Made by a program: the position numbers and the translations under genes
The notes under the pieces: generated by a model
What the model was told of the DNA's origin: nothing
What the model saw: only the letters and a program-made list of their open reading frames with translations
Databases searched by the model: none
Source: Enterococcus sp. DIV0212c
GTDB taxonomy: Bacteria > Bacillota > Bacilli > Lactobacillales > Enterococcaceae
DNA: 64,000 nucleotides
Direction of reading: 5' to 3'
Assembly: GCF_017377505.1 (NCBI RefSeq)
Contig: NZ_JAFREN010000016.1
Location: 1 to 64,000 of the forward strand
Shown here: one piece after another, positions 37,406-46,512 of the stretch
Numbering within the stretch: position 1 is the first letter of the stretch
Layout of the letters: the number at the start of each line of letters is the position of its first letter

Positions 37406-37452
37406 ACAAAAAAAGAGCTTCATGCCTAGTTTGGCATCGAACGCTCTTTTTT
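37406..37452. terminator. Bidirectional terminator between cupin and HAD genes
   Basis: AAAAGAGC and GCTCTTTT arms with an inner ATGCC/GGCAT pair between convergent genes. Confidence 0.8.
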
Positions 37453-37455
37453 ACT

Positions 37456-38109
37456 TTACTCATTAATAATTATTTTTTCAATGTCGCTAGGGTTTGCAGC
37501 GATAAATGAAGCCCCTGCCCTTTTCAATTCTGCTACATCACCAAATCCGTATAACACACCAATACTAGCTAAACTATTTTCTTTAGCCCCTAATATGTCA
37601 TGGCTCCGATCACCGATCATGATCGTTTCATTCAAAGAGGAAATTTTTGCTTCTTTTAGCGCATAACGAATAACATCCCCTTTTTTTGAGCGACTACCAT
37701 CTAGGCTAGCTCCATAAATACCATTGAAATAATCGCTTAAATGAAAATGCTCCAAAATCTTTTTCGCATAAATCTCTGGCTTAGATGTTGCAATATACAA
37801 ACAACAATCAGCTTTTTTCAAGGTCAGCAATAATTCCAAAATTCCCTCATAAACATGATTTTGGTACATTCCTTTTACCTGGTAATATTCACGATAATAA
37901 CTCACTGCCTGTTCCGTTGATTTCTTATCTAAGTTATATAACTGTTTAAACGAGTCATTTAAAGGCGGTCCAATAAAAGAATAAAGTTCATTTTTTGTAG
38001 GTAGCCTCAAATTCATTTTTTCTAAAGCATAGGTCACTGAGTTGATAATGCCTTCACTAGAATCTGTGATTGTTCCATCTAAATCAAATAAAATTGTTTT
38101 ATATTGCAT
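37456..38109 (-). CDS. HAD-superfamily phosphatase, phosphoglycolate-phosphatase-like
   Basis: 217-residue HAD hydrolase. Motif I is FDLDGTITDSSEG, motif II is the Ser/Thr of IATSKPE, and motifs III/IV are represented by the Lys of SRSKKGDV and MIGDRSHDI. The cap is the helical type between motifs I and II. The likely substrates are small phosphosugars, phosphoglycolate or 5'-nucleotides, and the choice is not determined by sequence. Single gene between terminators. Confidence 0.88.
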   Translation of the reverse strand: MQYKTILFDLDGTITDSSEGIINSVTYALEKMNLRLPTKNELYSFIGPPLNDSFKQLYNLDKKSTEQAVSYYREYYQVKGMYQNHVYEGILELLLTLKKADCCLYIATSKPEIYAKKILEHFHLSDYFNGIYGASLDGSRSKKGDVIRYALKEAKISSLNETIMIGDRSHDILGAKENSLASIGVLYGFGDVAELKRAGASFIAANPSDIEKIIINE

Positions 38110-38178
38110 AATAGACTCACTTTCTTTTTCTTTTATCCTATCATATTTTTAGATATCAGCTAAATAAAATAAAAAAAC

Positions 38179-38202
38179 AGAAGTCCTTAAGTTTGGACTT
38201 CC
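38179..38202 (-). terminator. Terminator of the band-7 gene
   Basis: GAAGTCC and GGACTTC arms, followed on the minus strand by a T run. Confidence 0.7.
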
Positions 38203-38218
38203 GTCTGTAAAAATTGTT

Positions 38219-39088
38219 CTATCTTTCATGAACTTCCCCAGTATTGATTACAGGCTGAGTGCCTTTATCTGTAATGATCGATACGAGAAGATTGTTGATC
38301 AATTGAACTTTACGGTCGTCAGTAAAATTGATTTCTTGTCCATCTTCGATTTGCTCCAGAGCCATTTGCGTCATAGAAACTGCTCCTTCAACAATAATTT
38401 GTCGTGCAGAAAGAATCGCTTTGGCTTGTTGACGTTGCAGCATTGCACTGGCAATTTCTGTCGCATAAGCAAGATGGTTTAAGCGAGTTTCAATCACTTC
38501 AACGCCAGCTACAGATAAACGTTCTTGCAATTCTTTGGCCATTTCCTCTGAAACTTCAGTTGTATTTCCACGTAAAGTCAAATCATCGTCACTAAACGTA
38601 TCGTAAGGATATTGTGTCGCAATATGACGAATCGCTGTTTCACTTTGGATTTCTATAAAATCTTGATAGCGATCAACATCGAACAAGGCTTTCGCTGTAT
38701 CAACTACTTTGAAAACGACAACTGCAGAAATTTCGACGGGATTCCCATCTGAATCATTTACTTTTAACAATGAGCTATTAAAGTTGCGTACTTTTAACGA
38801 AACATTGATTTTTTGAGTTAAAGGTGTTGTCACAAATAAACCATTATCTTTGATCGTACCTAAATATTGTCCAAAAAATAAGATCGCTTTCGCTTGATTT
38901 GGACTAACGATCGTTAATGAACTTAAAAACAAAGCCGAGATTACCCACAATACCAGTCCAATCGTAATCATGCCAAAACTTTCATCTGTTACACCAAAAT
39001 AAAAACAATACCCTCCAATGACAATTAAAATTACCAACACGACCAAGGCAATATAACCGTTAACATGAAACGTTTTTTTCTCTTCCAT
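38219..39088 (-). CDS. SPFH/band-7 domain membrane protein
   Basis: 289-residue stomatin-like protein with one or two N-terminal helices (about 8-55) and an SPFH domain from about 65 to 230, with the characteristic VEVIETRLNHLAYATEIASAM-type segment (key residues ETRLNHLAYA) followed by QRQQAKAIL. Such proteins organise membrane microdomains and protease complexes. Two starts are possible: ATG at 39088 (used here) and ATG at 39115, each with AGGGAT upstream. It stands alone. Confidence 0.87.
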   Translation of the reverse strand: MEEKKTFHVNGYIALVVLVILIVIGGYCFYFGVTDESFGMITIGLVLWVISALFLSSLTIVSPNQAKAILFFGQYLGTIKDNGLFVTTPLTQKINVSLKVRNFNSSLLKVNDSDGNPVEISAVVVFKVVDTAKALFDVDRYQDFIEIQSETAIRHIATQYPYDTFSDDDLTLRGNTTEVSEEMAKELQERLSVAGVEVIETRLNHLAYATEIASAMLQRQQAKAILSARQIIVEGAVSMTQMALEQIEDGQEINFTDDRKVQLINNLLVSIITDKGTQPVINTGEVHER

Positions 39089-39259
39089 GATTTTATCCCT
39101 ACTCTCTTTTTCCATTTAATATCCCTATAGTACTCCTTCTTAACATTTCCATCAATAGTTAAGAAAAGATAAAAAAGTTGCTAATTTCTTAGTTTAGATG
39201 TAAACTTACTTTTAGTAAGCAAAAACAAAAGAATAACTACTTTTTGGAGGTTTTATATT

Positions 39260-40231
39260 ATGGATACACAAATTCGCGGAATTCACCATGTTACAGCAAT
39301 GACATCAAGTGCAGAAAAAATCTATCGCTTTTTTACGGATACTTTAGGACTACGTTTGATCAAAAAAACAGTCAATCAAGATGACATCCAAACTTATCAT
39401 TTGTTTTTTGCCGATGACCTTGGATCTGCCGGTACTGATATGACCTTTTTCGATTTCCCAGGCATCCCACAAGGCAGTAAAGGGACAAATACTATTTCCC
39501 GCACATCTTTTCGTGTTAAAAATGATGCCTCTTTAGCATATTGGGTCGATCGTTTTAACGAGCATAAAATCGATCACGGAGAAATTCAAGAACGTTTCGG
39601 CAAAAAATATATTGAATTTGAAGATTTTGACAAACAACAATACCAATTGATTTCTGATGAAAACAATCAAGGTGTCCCAAGTGGCACGCCTTGGAAAAAA
39701 ACAGACGTTCCAGCTGAGCATGCTTTGATTGGATTAGGTCCAGTCTTTGTCACTGTAGCAGATTTTGACCATATGCAACGGGTTTTAGTTGAAGTGTTAG
39801 GCTTTAAGCTAGTCGATGCTGAAGGTAATTCTCACTTATTTGAAGTAGGTGAAGGCGGTAATGGCGGAAGTATTATTGTTGAGCATCGCGACGATCTTCC
39901 AGATGCACAAGAAGGTTTTGGAAATGTTCATCACTTAGCTCTTCGCGTAGCTGATCAAGATGCTTTACGTTTTTGGATTAACAAAATCAATCAACTTCAA
40001 TTTCCTAACTCTGGTTTTGTTGAACGTTTTTATTTCAAATCTGATTATTTCAGAGCGGCTCCTCACATTTTATTTGAATTAGCCACTGATGGACCAGGTT
40101 TCTTGGAAGATGAAACTTATGAAGCTGCAGGAGAAAAATTGTCTTTACCACCATTTTTAGAAGGAAAAAGAAAAGAAATCGAAGAATTTGTTCATCCGTT
40201 TGACACTTCTGATGCAAATAAAACACGTTAA
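39260..40231 (+). CDS. Ring-cleaving dioxygenase, glyoxalase/VOC family (MhqO-like)
   Basis: 323-residue protein with two tandem vicinal-oxygen-chelate domains. The first begins IRGIHHVTAM, where the His is a metal ligand, and the second has NVHHLALRV and a C-terminal FELATDGPGF with the Glu ligand. Relatives in Firmicutes (MhqA/MhqO) cleave or detoxify hydroquinones. It is followed after 23 bases by a flavin reductase gene, a pairing that suggests shared quinone or aromatic detoxification. TTGGAGG precedes the ATG. Confidence 0.9.
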   Translation: MDTQIRGIHHVTAMTSSAEKIYRFFTDTLGLRLIKKTVNQDDIQTYHLFFADDLGSAGTDMTFFDFPGIPQGSKGTNTISRTSFRVKNDASLAYWVDRFNEHKIDHGEIQERFGKKYIEFEDFDKQQYQLISDENNQGVPSGTPWKKTDVPAEHALIGLGPVFVTVADFDHMQRVLVEVLGFKLVDAEGNSHLFEVGEGGNGGSIIVEHRDDLPDAQEGFGNVHHLALRVADQDALRFWINKINQLQFPNSGFVERFYFKSDYFRAAPHILFELATDGPGFLEDETYEAAGEKLSLPPFLEGKRKEIEEFVHPFDTSDANKTR

Positions 40232-40254
40232 TAACAGAGAAATGGAGAAGCCTT

Positions 40255-40875
40255 ATGTTGCATTATCCAACAAAAGATTTATCGTCAAAACAATCCTATA
40301 AATTTCTATCTGGCAGTATCATCCCACGTCCTATCGCATGGGTAACAACGCTGAATAAAGATCACGAAACCGTAAACGCAGCACCATTCAGCTTTTTTAA
40401 CGCTGCGGCTTCCGATATTCCATTAGTCACCTTATCGATTCTTAGACGAAATGGAGAAATAAAAGATACTGCTAGAAATATTATAGAAACAAATGAGCTA
40501 GTGATCCACTTAGTCAATGACCACGTAGTTGAATCCATGAATCAAACAGCAGCTTCTTTAGGACCAGATCAAAGTGAAATTACCATCAACAAGATCGAAA
40601 CAACTGCAAGTAATTCTGTTAAGGTTCCTGGAATTACAGCAGCGCCTATTCGTATGGAAGCACGATTACATCAATATGTCCCAATTAAAAATCATGACGA
40701 TCAGATCATTACTGATTTATTTATTGTTGAAATAACCGATTTTTATTTTGATGAAGCTGTATTTGATCAAGAAAGTGAATACATCTTAGCAGAAGTCTTC
40801 AAACCGATTGCACGTTTAGCTGGTAATACGTATGCTCATATTGATAGCTTATTCGATTTAAACAGACCAAACTAA
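40255..40875 (+). CDS. Flavin reductase family protein
   Basis: 206-residue FMN-binding protein of the flavin reductase/DIM6-NTAB family. The motif SGSIIPRPIAWVTTLN near residues 20-36, followed by NAAPFSFFNA, is the FMN-binding signature. It may supply reduced flavin, or reduce quinones or aromatics directly. It is the second gene of a two-gene operon with the ring-cleaving dioxygenase and ends in a strong terminator. Confidence 0.88.
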   Translation: MLHYPTKDLSSKQSYKFLSGSIIPRPIAWVTTLNKDHETVNAAPFSFFNAAASDIPLVTLSILRRNGEIKDTARNIIETNELVIHLVNDHVVESMNQTAASLGPDQSEITINKIETTASNSVKVPGITAAPIRMEARLHQYVPIKNHDDQIITDLFIVEITDFYFDEAVFDQESEYILAEVFKPIARLAGNTYAHIDSLFDLNRPN

Positions 40876-40909
40876 AAAAACGAGAAGGAATTTCCCTTCT
40901 CGTTTTTTA
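40874..40909. terminator. Bidirectional terminator after the flavin reductase gene
   Basis: AAAAAACGAGAAGG and CCTTCTCGTTTTTT arms around a short loop between convergent genes. Confidence 0.85.
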
Positions 40910-41260
40910 GTTACGTCGTAAATCTACAATCGGAACATTTCCATCCAAAATCCCACTAGAACTTTTCAGCTTAAATACTTGTAAACGAGGATCAACTTCT
41001 AACGTCATCTCTTCATCTAAATAGCGTTTAGAGTAATCCTTGATATAAATAGCGCCAATATCTGAATCAACGGTCAGATTAAAATCAGATTTATCCTGCA
41101 CTTGATCCAATATCAATAAGCGGAAGCTTGTATCAAGAGAGCAAACACCCATTTTAGAATACTTGCCAACACCATCATCTAAATCCAAAATAATTACTGC
41201 TTTACTTTCAATATAAGGGGTCAATTTTACTTGTGCTTCATCACTAATAGTTAGAAACAT
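40907..41260 (-). CDS. Iron-sulfur-biosynthesis-fold protein (HesB-like)
   Basis: 117-residue protein with a HesB-like beta-rich fold, starting MFLTISDEAQVKL, similar to small lactic-acid-bacterial proteins annotated as iron-sulfur cluster biosynthesis family. Only one Cys is present (GVCSLDTSF), so the three-Cys site of A-type carriers is absent. It lies about 50 bases after the gamma-carbonic anhydrase gene in the same direction. Function is not established. Confidence 0.72.
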   Translation of the reverse strand: MFLTISDEAQVKLTPYIESKAVIILDLDDGVGKYSKMGVCSLDTSFRLLILDQVQDKSDFNLTVDSDIGAIYIKDYSKRYLDEEMTLEVDPRLQVFKLKSSSGILDGNVPIVDLRRN

Positions 41261-41313
41261 TCATTCCTCGCCTCTTTCTTTTCTTGTATCGTCAGCCAAC
41301 TATTTACACTTTT

Positions 41314-41805
41314 TTAGTTTAAACGTTCAAAGTTTCCTGCAGCAAATTCTTTCGATAAATCCACATAATGTTGTGCATTTTCTTTGTTTTTACGAATTTC
41401 TTCTCTCGTCAACGGACGAACAACTCGGGCTGGACGTCCGAATGCTAAAACATTAGGTGGGATCTCAGTTCCTTCAGTGACTAAAGAGCCTGCGCCAATC
41501 AAACTATTTTTCCCAATCTTAGCATGATTTAAAACCGTTGAACTCATACCAATCAAGGCTCCGTCTTCTATCGTACAACCATGAAGCATGCAGTGATGTC
41601 CGATTGTTACATTTTCTCCAATTATGACTGGTGCATCCTGATCAACATGGATCACCGTGCCATCTTGTACGTTACTTCCAGCATTGATCGTAATTGAATT
41701 ATTATCTCCTCTAAGCACCGATTGAAACCAAATACTAGTATCTTTAGCTAGCACAACATTACCATAAACATCGGCACTTGCTGCAATAAAATACTCTTTT
41801 GTCAT
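41314..41805 (-). CDS. Gamma-carbonic anhydrase/hexapeptide acetyltransferase-like protein
   Basis: 163-residue left-handed beta-helix protein. Hexapeptide repeats run from about residue 15 to 135, and His residues at VIHVDQD, TIGHHCMLHGC are in positions of the gamma-carbonic-anhydrase zinc site. Members (YrdA/PaaY-like) may hydrate CO2 or bind other ligands. ATG at 41805 is behind GAGGTGAG, rather than the in-frame GTG inside that site. A short gene follows in the same direction. Confidence 0.88.
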   Translation of the reverse strand: MTKEYFIAASADVYGNVVLAKDTSIWFQSVLRGDNNSITINAGSNVQDGTVIHVDQDAPVIIGENVTIGHHCMLHGCTIEDGALIGMSSTVLNHAKIGKNSLIGAGSLVTEGTEIPPNVLAFGRPARVVRPLTREEIRKNKENAQHYVDLSKEFAAGNFERLN

Positions 41806-41885
41806 ATTGCTCACCTCTTCTACTATCTTTAGTATAACAAATTGGAAAAAATTCCGTAGTTAAAAAGGCTTCTTCATCCCTATTA

Positions 41886-41924
41886 AAAAAAGGAAAGACA
41901 CACTTAATCGGTGTCTTTCCTTCA
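41886..41924 (-). terminator. Terminator of the heterodimeric ABC exporter operon
   Basis: AAGGAAAGACAC and GTGTCTTTCCTT arms with a short loop, followed by a T run on the minus strand. Confidence 0.85.
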
Positions 41925-41930
41925 TACTTG

Positions 41931-43697
41931 TTAATCGTAATCGCCATCTTCGGCAAATTGGCTGTTATAAAGTTTTTCATAAAAACCGCCTTGCTCTAAT
42001 AGCTCGTTATGAGTTCCTTTTTCAATGATTTCACCTTGGTTCATTACAAGAATCAAGTCAGCTTCACGAATCGTTGATAAACGGTGTGCGATCACAAAAC
42101 TTGTGCGGCCTTCCATTACTCGTTCCATCGCTTTTTGAATCAACGCTTCTAAACGAGTATCAACTGAACTTGTCGCTTCATCTAAAATCAAAATTCTTGG
42201 ATCAGAAATTACTGCTCTGGCAATCGTCAATAATTGTTTTTGCCCAAGAGACACGTTATCTCCTTCTGAATTGATTTCCATCTCATAACCATCAGGCATA
42301 GTTCGGATAAAGTGATCGACATTAGCAGTCTTAGCAGCATCAACAACTTCATAATCAGTCGCATCTAATTTACCAAAACGGATATTATCGGCAATCGTTC
42401 CTTCATATAGCCAGGCATCCTGTAAAACCATCCCAAAGACAGAGCGGACATCACTTCGATCCATTTTCTTCGTATCAATACCGTCAATTTTGATTGCTCC
42501 AGCATTGACATCATAAAAACGCATCAATAAATTGATTAATGTGGTTTTTCCTGCTCCAGTCGGACCAACAATAGCAACTGTTTGACCTGCTTTTACTTCA
42601 AAGTTCAAGTTTCTGATCAATGGTTTCGCTGGATCATAACTAAAGCTGACATTATCAAACTGAACTGAGCCTTGAACTTTTTCCGGTAATGGAATATTAT
42701 GTTCATTCAATTCTTCTTCAGGCTCATCCAAAATTTCAAACACACGTGTCGTTGCGGCAGAAGCACTTTGCAATGCTGCTGACAGTTGCGTGATGTTTCC
42801 CATTGGCTGACTGATTTGCCAAATATATTGGATGAATGCTTGTAATTGTCCAACCACGATAGCACCAGTAATCACATAATAACTACCTAAAACAGCCATA
42901 CCGATATAGGTACCATAAGCTGTCATTTGAACAAGTGGTAACATCAAACCTGAAATAAATGTTGCTTTAAAACCAAAGCTATTCAAGTTATGGTTAACTT
43001 TTTTAAAGCCTTGTAAGGTTTCTTTTTCTCGTCCGTAAAGTTTCAACACACTAAATCCAGTCATATTTTCTTGAACATAACCATTTAAATTTCCAAGTGC
43101 ATTTTGCATTCCTTGGAAATATTTTTGTGAGATACCAACGATTGTTTTTGAAATAAATAATGATAAAGGAATCATTATGATCGAAATCAGCGCCATCAAC
43201 CAATTGATATAAAACATCATCACAACAGCCATCACGATTCCTAAAATGGCTGAAACGATATTGATGAAACTTTGCTGCATCGCATTACTCACAGCATCTA
43301 CATCATTCGTTACACGAGATAAAATATTTCCTTGTTGATTCTTATCAAAATAAGAAACTGGCAGACGATTGATTTTTTCATCGATATCTCGACGTAAATC
43401 GCGCATAGAATGCTGAACAACTGTTGCCATCAAAAATCCTGACAAAAATTGTGCCGCACAATAGCCAAGTCCTACAATAAAAATCCAAATCAGACATTGA
43501 ATAATATATGAGTAATTCAAACCCGTTCCTTCAGCAACATTTTTGCTAATTTCTGTGATCGGCAGTCCTGAAACATATGGCATCGCAGCATTAAAAGCGA
43601 CAGTTAAGATCGTAAACATGATTACCAAAATAAATGTTCCTTTATATGGGTTGATATATCTGCCTAAACGTCTAATAGAAGAGAGTGCGTTTTTCAT
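41931..43697 (-). CDS. ABC exporter subunit, multidrug type (second half)
   Basis: 588-residue half-transporter with six N-terminal helices and a nucleotide-binding domain. Walker A is VGPTGAGKTTL, the signature is VSLGQKQ (non-canonical first residues), Walker B is ILILDEATSSVD, and the switch His lies in VIAHRLST. It starts inside the stop of the preceding half-transporter with an ATGA overlap, so the two form a heterodimer. Its signature and catalytic Glu (DEA) are canonical enough for hydrolysis, whereas the partner has an altered Glu. Lipids or drugs are plausible substrates. Confidence 0.93.
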   Translation of the reverse strand: MKNALSSIRRLGRYINPYKGTFILVIMFTILTVAFNAAMPYVSGLPITEISKNVAEGTGLNYSYIIQCLIWIFIVGLGYCAAQFLSGFLMATVVQHSMRDLRRDIDEKINRLPVSYFDKNQQGNILSRVTNDVDAVSNAMQQSFINIVSAILGIVMAVVMMFYINWLMALISIIMIPLSLFISKTIVGISQKYFQGMQNALGNLNGYVQENMTGFSVLKLYGREKETLQGFKKVNHNLNSFGFKATFISGLMLPLVQMTAYGTYIGMAVLGSYYVITGAIVVGQLQAFIQYIWQISQPMGNITQLSAALQSASAATTRVFEILDEPEEELNEHNIPLPEKVQGSVQFDNVSFSYDPAKPLIRNLNFEVKAGQTVAIVGPTGAGKTTLINLLMRFYDVNAGAIKIDGIDTKKMDRSDVRSVFGMVLQDAWLYEGTIADNIRFGKLDATDYEVVDAAKTANVDHFIRTMPDGYEMEINSEGDNVSLGQKQLLTIARAVISDPRILILDEATSSVDTRLEALIQKAMERVMEGRTSFVIAHRLSTIREADLILVMNQGEIIEKGTHNELLEQGGFYEKLYNSQFAEDGDYD

Positions 43698-45424
43698 GCT
43701 AATTCCTCCTCTGACAATTGAGAAGCAGCAATATCATAATAGATAGGGCAATTCTCAAGTAATTCACGATGGGTTCCGATGCCAACGACATCCCCTTCAT
43801 TTAAAACAACGATCTTATCTGCATGCATAATCGTTCCCACACGTTGTGCGACGATCAGAACAGTTGATTCGGTTGTTTCTTTTTTCAAACGAGCTCTTAA
43901 ATTTGCATCAGTTTGATAATCCAGTGCTGAGAAGCTGTCATCAAATATATAAACTTCTGGTCGACGAATCACAGCTCTAGCAATTGCCAAACGTTGTTTT
44001 TGACCACCCGAGAAGTTAGTTCCACCTTCTGAAAGAAGTTCATCGTATCCATCAGGCTTTTGAGAAATAAATTCTGTTGCTTGGGCAATCTCTGCTGCTA
44101 ATTCCATTTCTTCGATTGTTGCATCTTCTTTACCATAACGCATATTTTCTGCGATCGTTCCAGTAAATAGCAACGCTTTTTGTGGAATATAACCGATCTT
44201 ATTGCGTAATGTGCTCAATTTATACTCACGTACATCCACGCCATCAAGCAATACTTCACCTTCTGAAACATCATAAAAACGTGGAATCAATTGAATCAAA
44301 GTAGATTTCCCACTCCCAGTACTTCCGATAAACGCAACAGTTTCCCCAGGAGATGCTGTAAAGCTAACATTACGGATTACTGGACTTTCTGAGTGTCCAG
44401 GATAAGCAAATGTAACATTTTTAAATTCTAAGTAGCCTTTAGTTTTTGTTTCTGTTACGCCGGCTTCATTTTCACGAATCACAGGCTCCATATCGAAGGC
44501 TTCTTGGATTCGGCGAGCTGAAACAGCTGCACGAGGATACATCATGAAGACACTGGCAAATAACATAAACGAAAATAGTGCATGGAAAATATATTCAATA
44601 AACGCAATCAAATCCCCCACTAACAAACTACCTTGGTCGATTTGCAGCGCACCATTCCAAATGATCAATACCATTACGATGTTAAATAGAAAGAAAAATC
44701 CTGGTTGAGCTGCTGCCATCAAACGGAAAAGGCTCTTAGAACTTTTCGTATAGTCTTCATTGACTTTGCTAAAACGGCTTTCTTCAAACTTCTCATTAAC
44801 AAACGCCCGGATCACTCGCAAACCAGAAAGATTTTCTCTTAAAATTCCGTTGATCCCATCTAAGTTTTTTTGTTGTTTATTTGATAAAGGTTCAGATATT
44901 TTAGCAATCAATACCACGGCTGCCAAAAGAAACGGCAACGCACCTAAAACAAACCAACCTAATGACGGACTTGTTCGCATAACCATATATAAGCTGACGA
45001 AAAACATCATCGGTGTCATGAAACCAATTCGCAAAATATTCCCCATAAACAACATGATTTGATACGCATCATTTGTTGTTCTTGTAATCAACGAAGATAC
45101 GCCTATTGTTTCATATTCACGATGGGAAAAAGTCTGAACTTTTTCAAATAGATCATCACGAATATCACGTACAATATTGGTTGTCATTCGCGCACCAAAA
45201 TAACCTAACATGATATTCATTATTACTCCAACAACCGTGATTCCGATCATCAACAATCCTTGCTGTTTCACATAGTCATAATCATTATTTTTGATTCCAA
45301 CGTCGATCATTCGCGCTAAAATTGTTGGTAATCCTAGTTCTATCAATATAAATCCAAAAACACAAATGAAATCTAAAAACAATAATTTCTTATATCTCAT
45401 CGTGTAACGCCACATCAATTTCAA
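43694..45424 (-). CDS. ABC exporter subunit, multidrug type (first half)
   Basis: 576-residue half-transporter. Walker A is IGSTGSGKSTL, the signature is NFSGGQKQRLAIARA, and Walker B ends VYIFDDSFSAL, where Asp stands in place of the catalytic Glu; the switch position is Gln (VAQRVGT) in place of His. This marks a degenerate ATPase site, as in TM287/288-like heterodimers. Start is TTG at 45424, eight bases after GGAG; an ATG three codons later is further from it. Overlaps the partner by four bases. Confidence 0.92.
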   Translation of the reverse strand: MKLMWRYTMRYKKLLFLDFICVFGFILIELGLPTILARMIDVGIKNNDYDYVKQQGLLMIGITVVGVIMNIMLGYFGARMTTNIVRDIRDDLFEKVQTFSHREYETIGVSSLITRTTNDAYQIMLFMGNILRIGFMTPMMFFVSLYMVMRTSPSLGWFVLGALPFLLAAVVLIAKISEPLSNKQQKNLDGINGILRENLSGLRVIRAFVNEKFEESRFSKVNEDYTKSSKSLFRLMAAAQPGFFFLFNIVMVLIIWNGALQIDQGSLLVGDLIAFIEYIFHALFSFMLFASVFMMYPRAAVSARRIQEAFDMEPVIRENEAGVTETKTKGYLEFKNVTFAYPGHSESPVIRNVSFTASPGETVAFIGSTGSGKSTLIQLIPRFYDVSEGEVLLDGVDVREYKLSTLRNKIGYIPQKALLFTGTIAENMRYGKEDATIEEMELAAEIAQATEFISQKPDGYDELLSEGGTNFSGGQKQRLAIARAVIRRPEVYIFDDSFSALDYQTDANLRARLKKETTESTVLIVAQRVGTIMHADKIVVLNEGDVVGIGTHRELLENCPIYYDIAASQLSEEELA

Positions 45425-45557
45425 TCAATCATCTCCTATTACAATTTTTTACCCAGTACTTCCACTATAGCATAAAACTAATAGTCAGGTAAATTATATT
45501 TAAATGAAAATCCTACAGTTTTCAAGTGAATACTAAACTGGAACATTTTTACTATGT

Positions 45558-45563
45558 TATAAT
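45558..45563 (+). promoter_or_regulatory. Extended -10 promoter element of the DUF454 gene
   Basis: TGtTATAAT is an extended -10 element about 55 bases before the start codon; no good -35 hexamer is apparent. Confidence 0.5.
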
Positions 45564-45618
45564 GGTAGTTACTTTAATTTTCACACTAAAATAGGATGAA
45601 AGCGATGAGGTCAAATCA

Positions 45619-46011
45619 ATGAAAAAACTACTTTACATTTCTTTAGGTTGTCTCACATTTGGATTAGGAACCTTAGGGATTTTTCTACCAATTTTACCTA
45701 CAACGATTTTTTATATTTTAACTGCCTTTTTCTGGATGCGCAGTTCTGATTATTTGTATACAAAATTTATTAAATCCACCTATTATCAAAAGTATATCCA
45801 AGAATCTATTGTGGAAAAAAAGATCACACCGCTGGGCAGAGTAAAATTATTTTCAACTTTATTTGTGGTTTTTGCGATTCCTTGTGTGATTGTCCAAAAC
45901 CCATTGATGACCACTACATTAGCCATTGTCTTTTTGCTTCATCTAATTTTTCTGAATTTGTATTTTAATAAAAAGAAATCTACTCCTTTAGACAAACCAA
46001 ATGAATACTAA
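45619..46011 (+). CDS. DUF454 (YbaN) family membrane protein
   Basis: 130-residue membrane protein of the YbaN family, with about three helices. The start MKKLLYISLGCLTFGLGTLGIFLPILPTTIFY (key residues GxxGxFLPxLPTTxFxLL) is diagnostic. Its function is unknown. It is transcribed in the direction of rpoY-rnjA; the gap to rpoY is long and structured, so these are likely separate units. Confidence 0.85.
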   Translation: MKKLLYISLGCLTFGLGTLGIFLPILPTTIFYILTAFFWMRSSDYLYTKFIKSTYYQKYIQESIVEKKITPLGRVKLFSTLFVVFAIPCVIVQNPLMTTTLAIVFLLHLIFLNLYFNKKKSTPLDKPNEY

Positions 46012-46058
46012 GGTTTTCTTTAAAGTAACAAGTCTGTTTCTATACTTATTCGCTATTT

Positions 46059-46070
46059 TATGATAAAATA
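46059..46070 (+). promoter_or_regulatory. Possible promoter of the rpoY-rnjA transcript
   Basis: TATGATAAAATA is -10-like and lies just upstream of the candidate structured leader. The -35 region is not clear. The same 12-base string occurs upstream of the YfhO-like gene (52659). Confidence 0.35.
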
Positions 46071-46086
46071 CGATTAATTGTTGTAC

Positions 46087-46230
46087 AACACAACACAAGG
46101 GACGGTTGAAGAAAAATAGTTTCCATAAAACAAGTAACGTGAAGCAAAGTCGAGGCTTCATATCATCATCAACTGATGTTTTTGATGACAATTGTTTTTC
46201 AGGTGGTCAACCACCTCATTTTGTTGTGTT
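46087..46230 (+). ncRNA. Candidate structured leader RNA upstream of rpoY-rnjA
   Basis: A closing stem pairs AACACAACA (46087-46095) with TGTTGTGTT (46222-46230), nine perfect base pairs. Inside are a hairpin TGAAGC/GCTTCA (46140-46160), a TCATCA/TGATGA pair (46163-46188) and AGGTGG-TCAA-CCACCT (46201-46216). The rpoY start follows about 70 bases later. I do not recognise the family, and covariation is untested. Confidence 0.45.
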
Positions 46231-46298
46231 CAAAATTACAGTAAGAAATTATTAAAAATAAATAACCAACTGCTTTGGCAGATAAAGGAGAAAAAACT

Positions 46299-46511
46299 AT
46301 GATTTATAAAGTTTATTATCAAGAAACAAAAACAAGAAACCCAAAAAGAGAAGATACAAAATCGATTTATGTTGAAGCAGAAAACGATGTTATCGTTCGT
46401 CAACAAGTAGAAGAAAATACCCCATACAATATTGAATACATTCAAGCGCTTGATGAAAATCATTTAGCTTACGAGCAAGAGCATGCGGAATTTTCTTTAA
46501 CGGAGTTTTAG
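46299..46511 (+). CDS. rpoY: RNA polymerase epsilon subunit
   Basis: Small 70-residue acidic subunit of Firmicute RNA polymerase (former DUF1447). The start [18 protein letters not shown] and the core [14 protein letters not shown] match the family. It protects the polymerase or affects its response to phage; its mechanism is not settled. ATG at 46299 has AAAGGAG eight bases upstream. Its stop lies one base from the rnjA start region, and the two genes are a conserved operon. Confidence 0.93.
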   Translation: MIYKVYYQETKTRNPKREDTKSIYVEAENDVIVRQQVEENTPYNIEYIQALDENHLAYEQEHAEFSLTEF

Positions 46512-46512
46512 T

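Noticed and set aside
38404..38595. Small frame antisense to the band-7 gene
   Set aside because: No ribosome-binding site; overlaps a conserved coding region.
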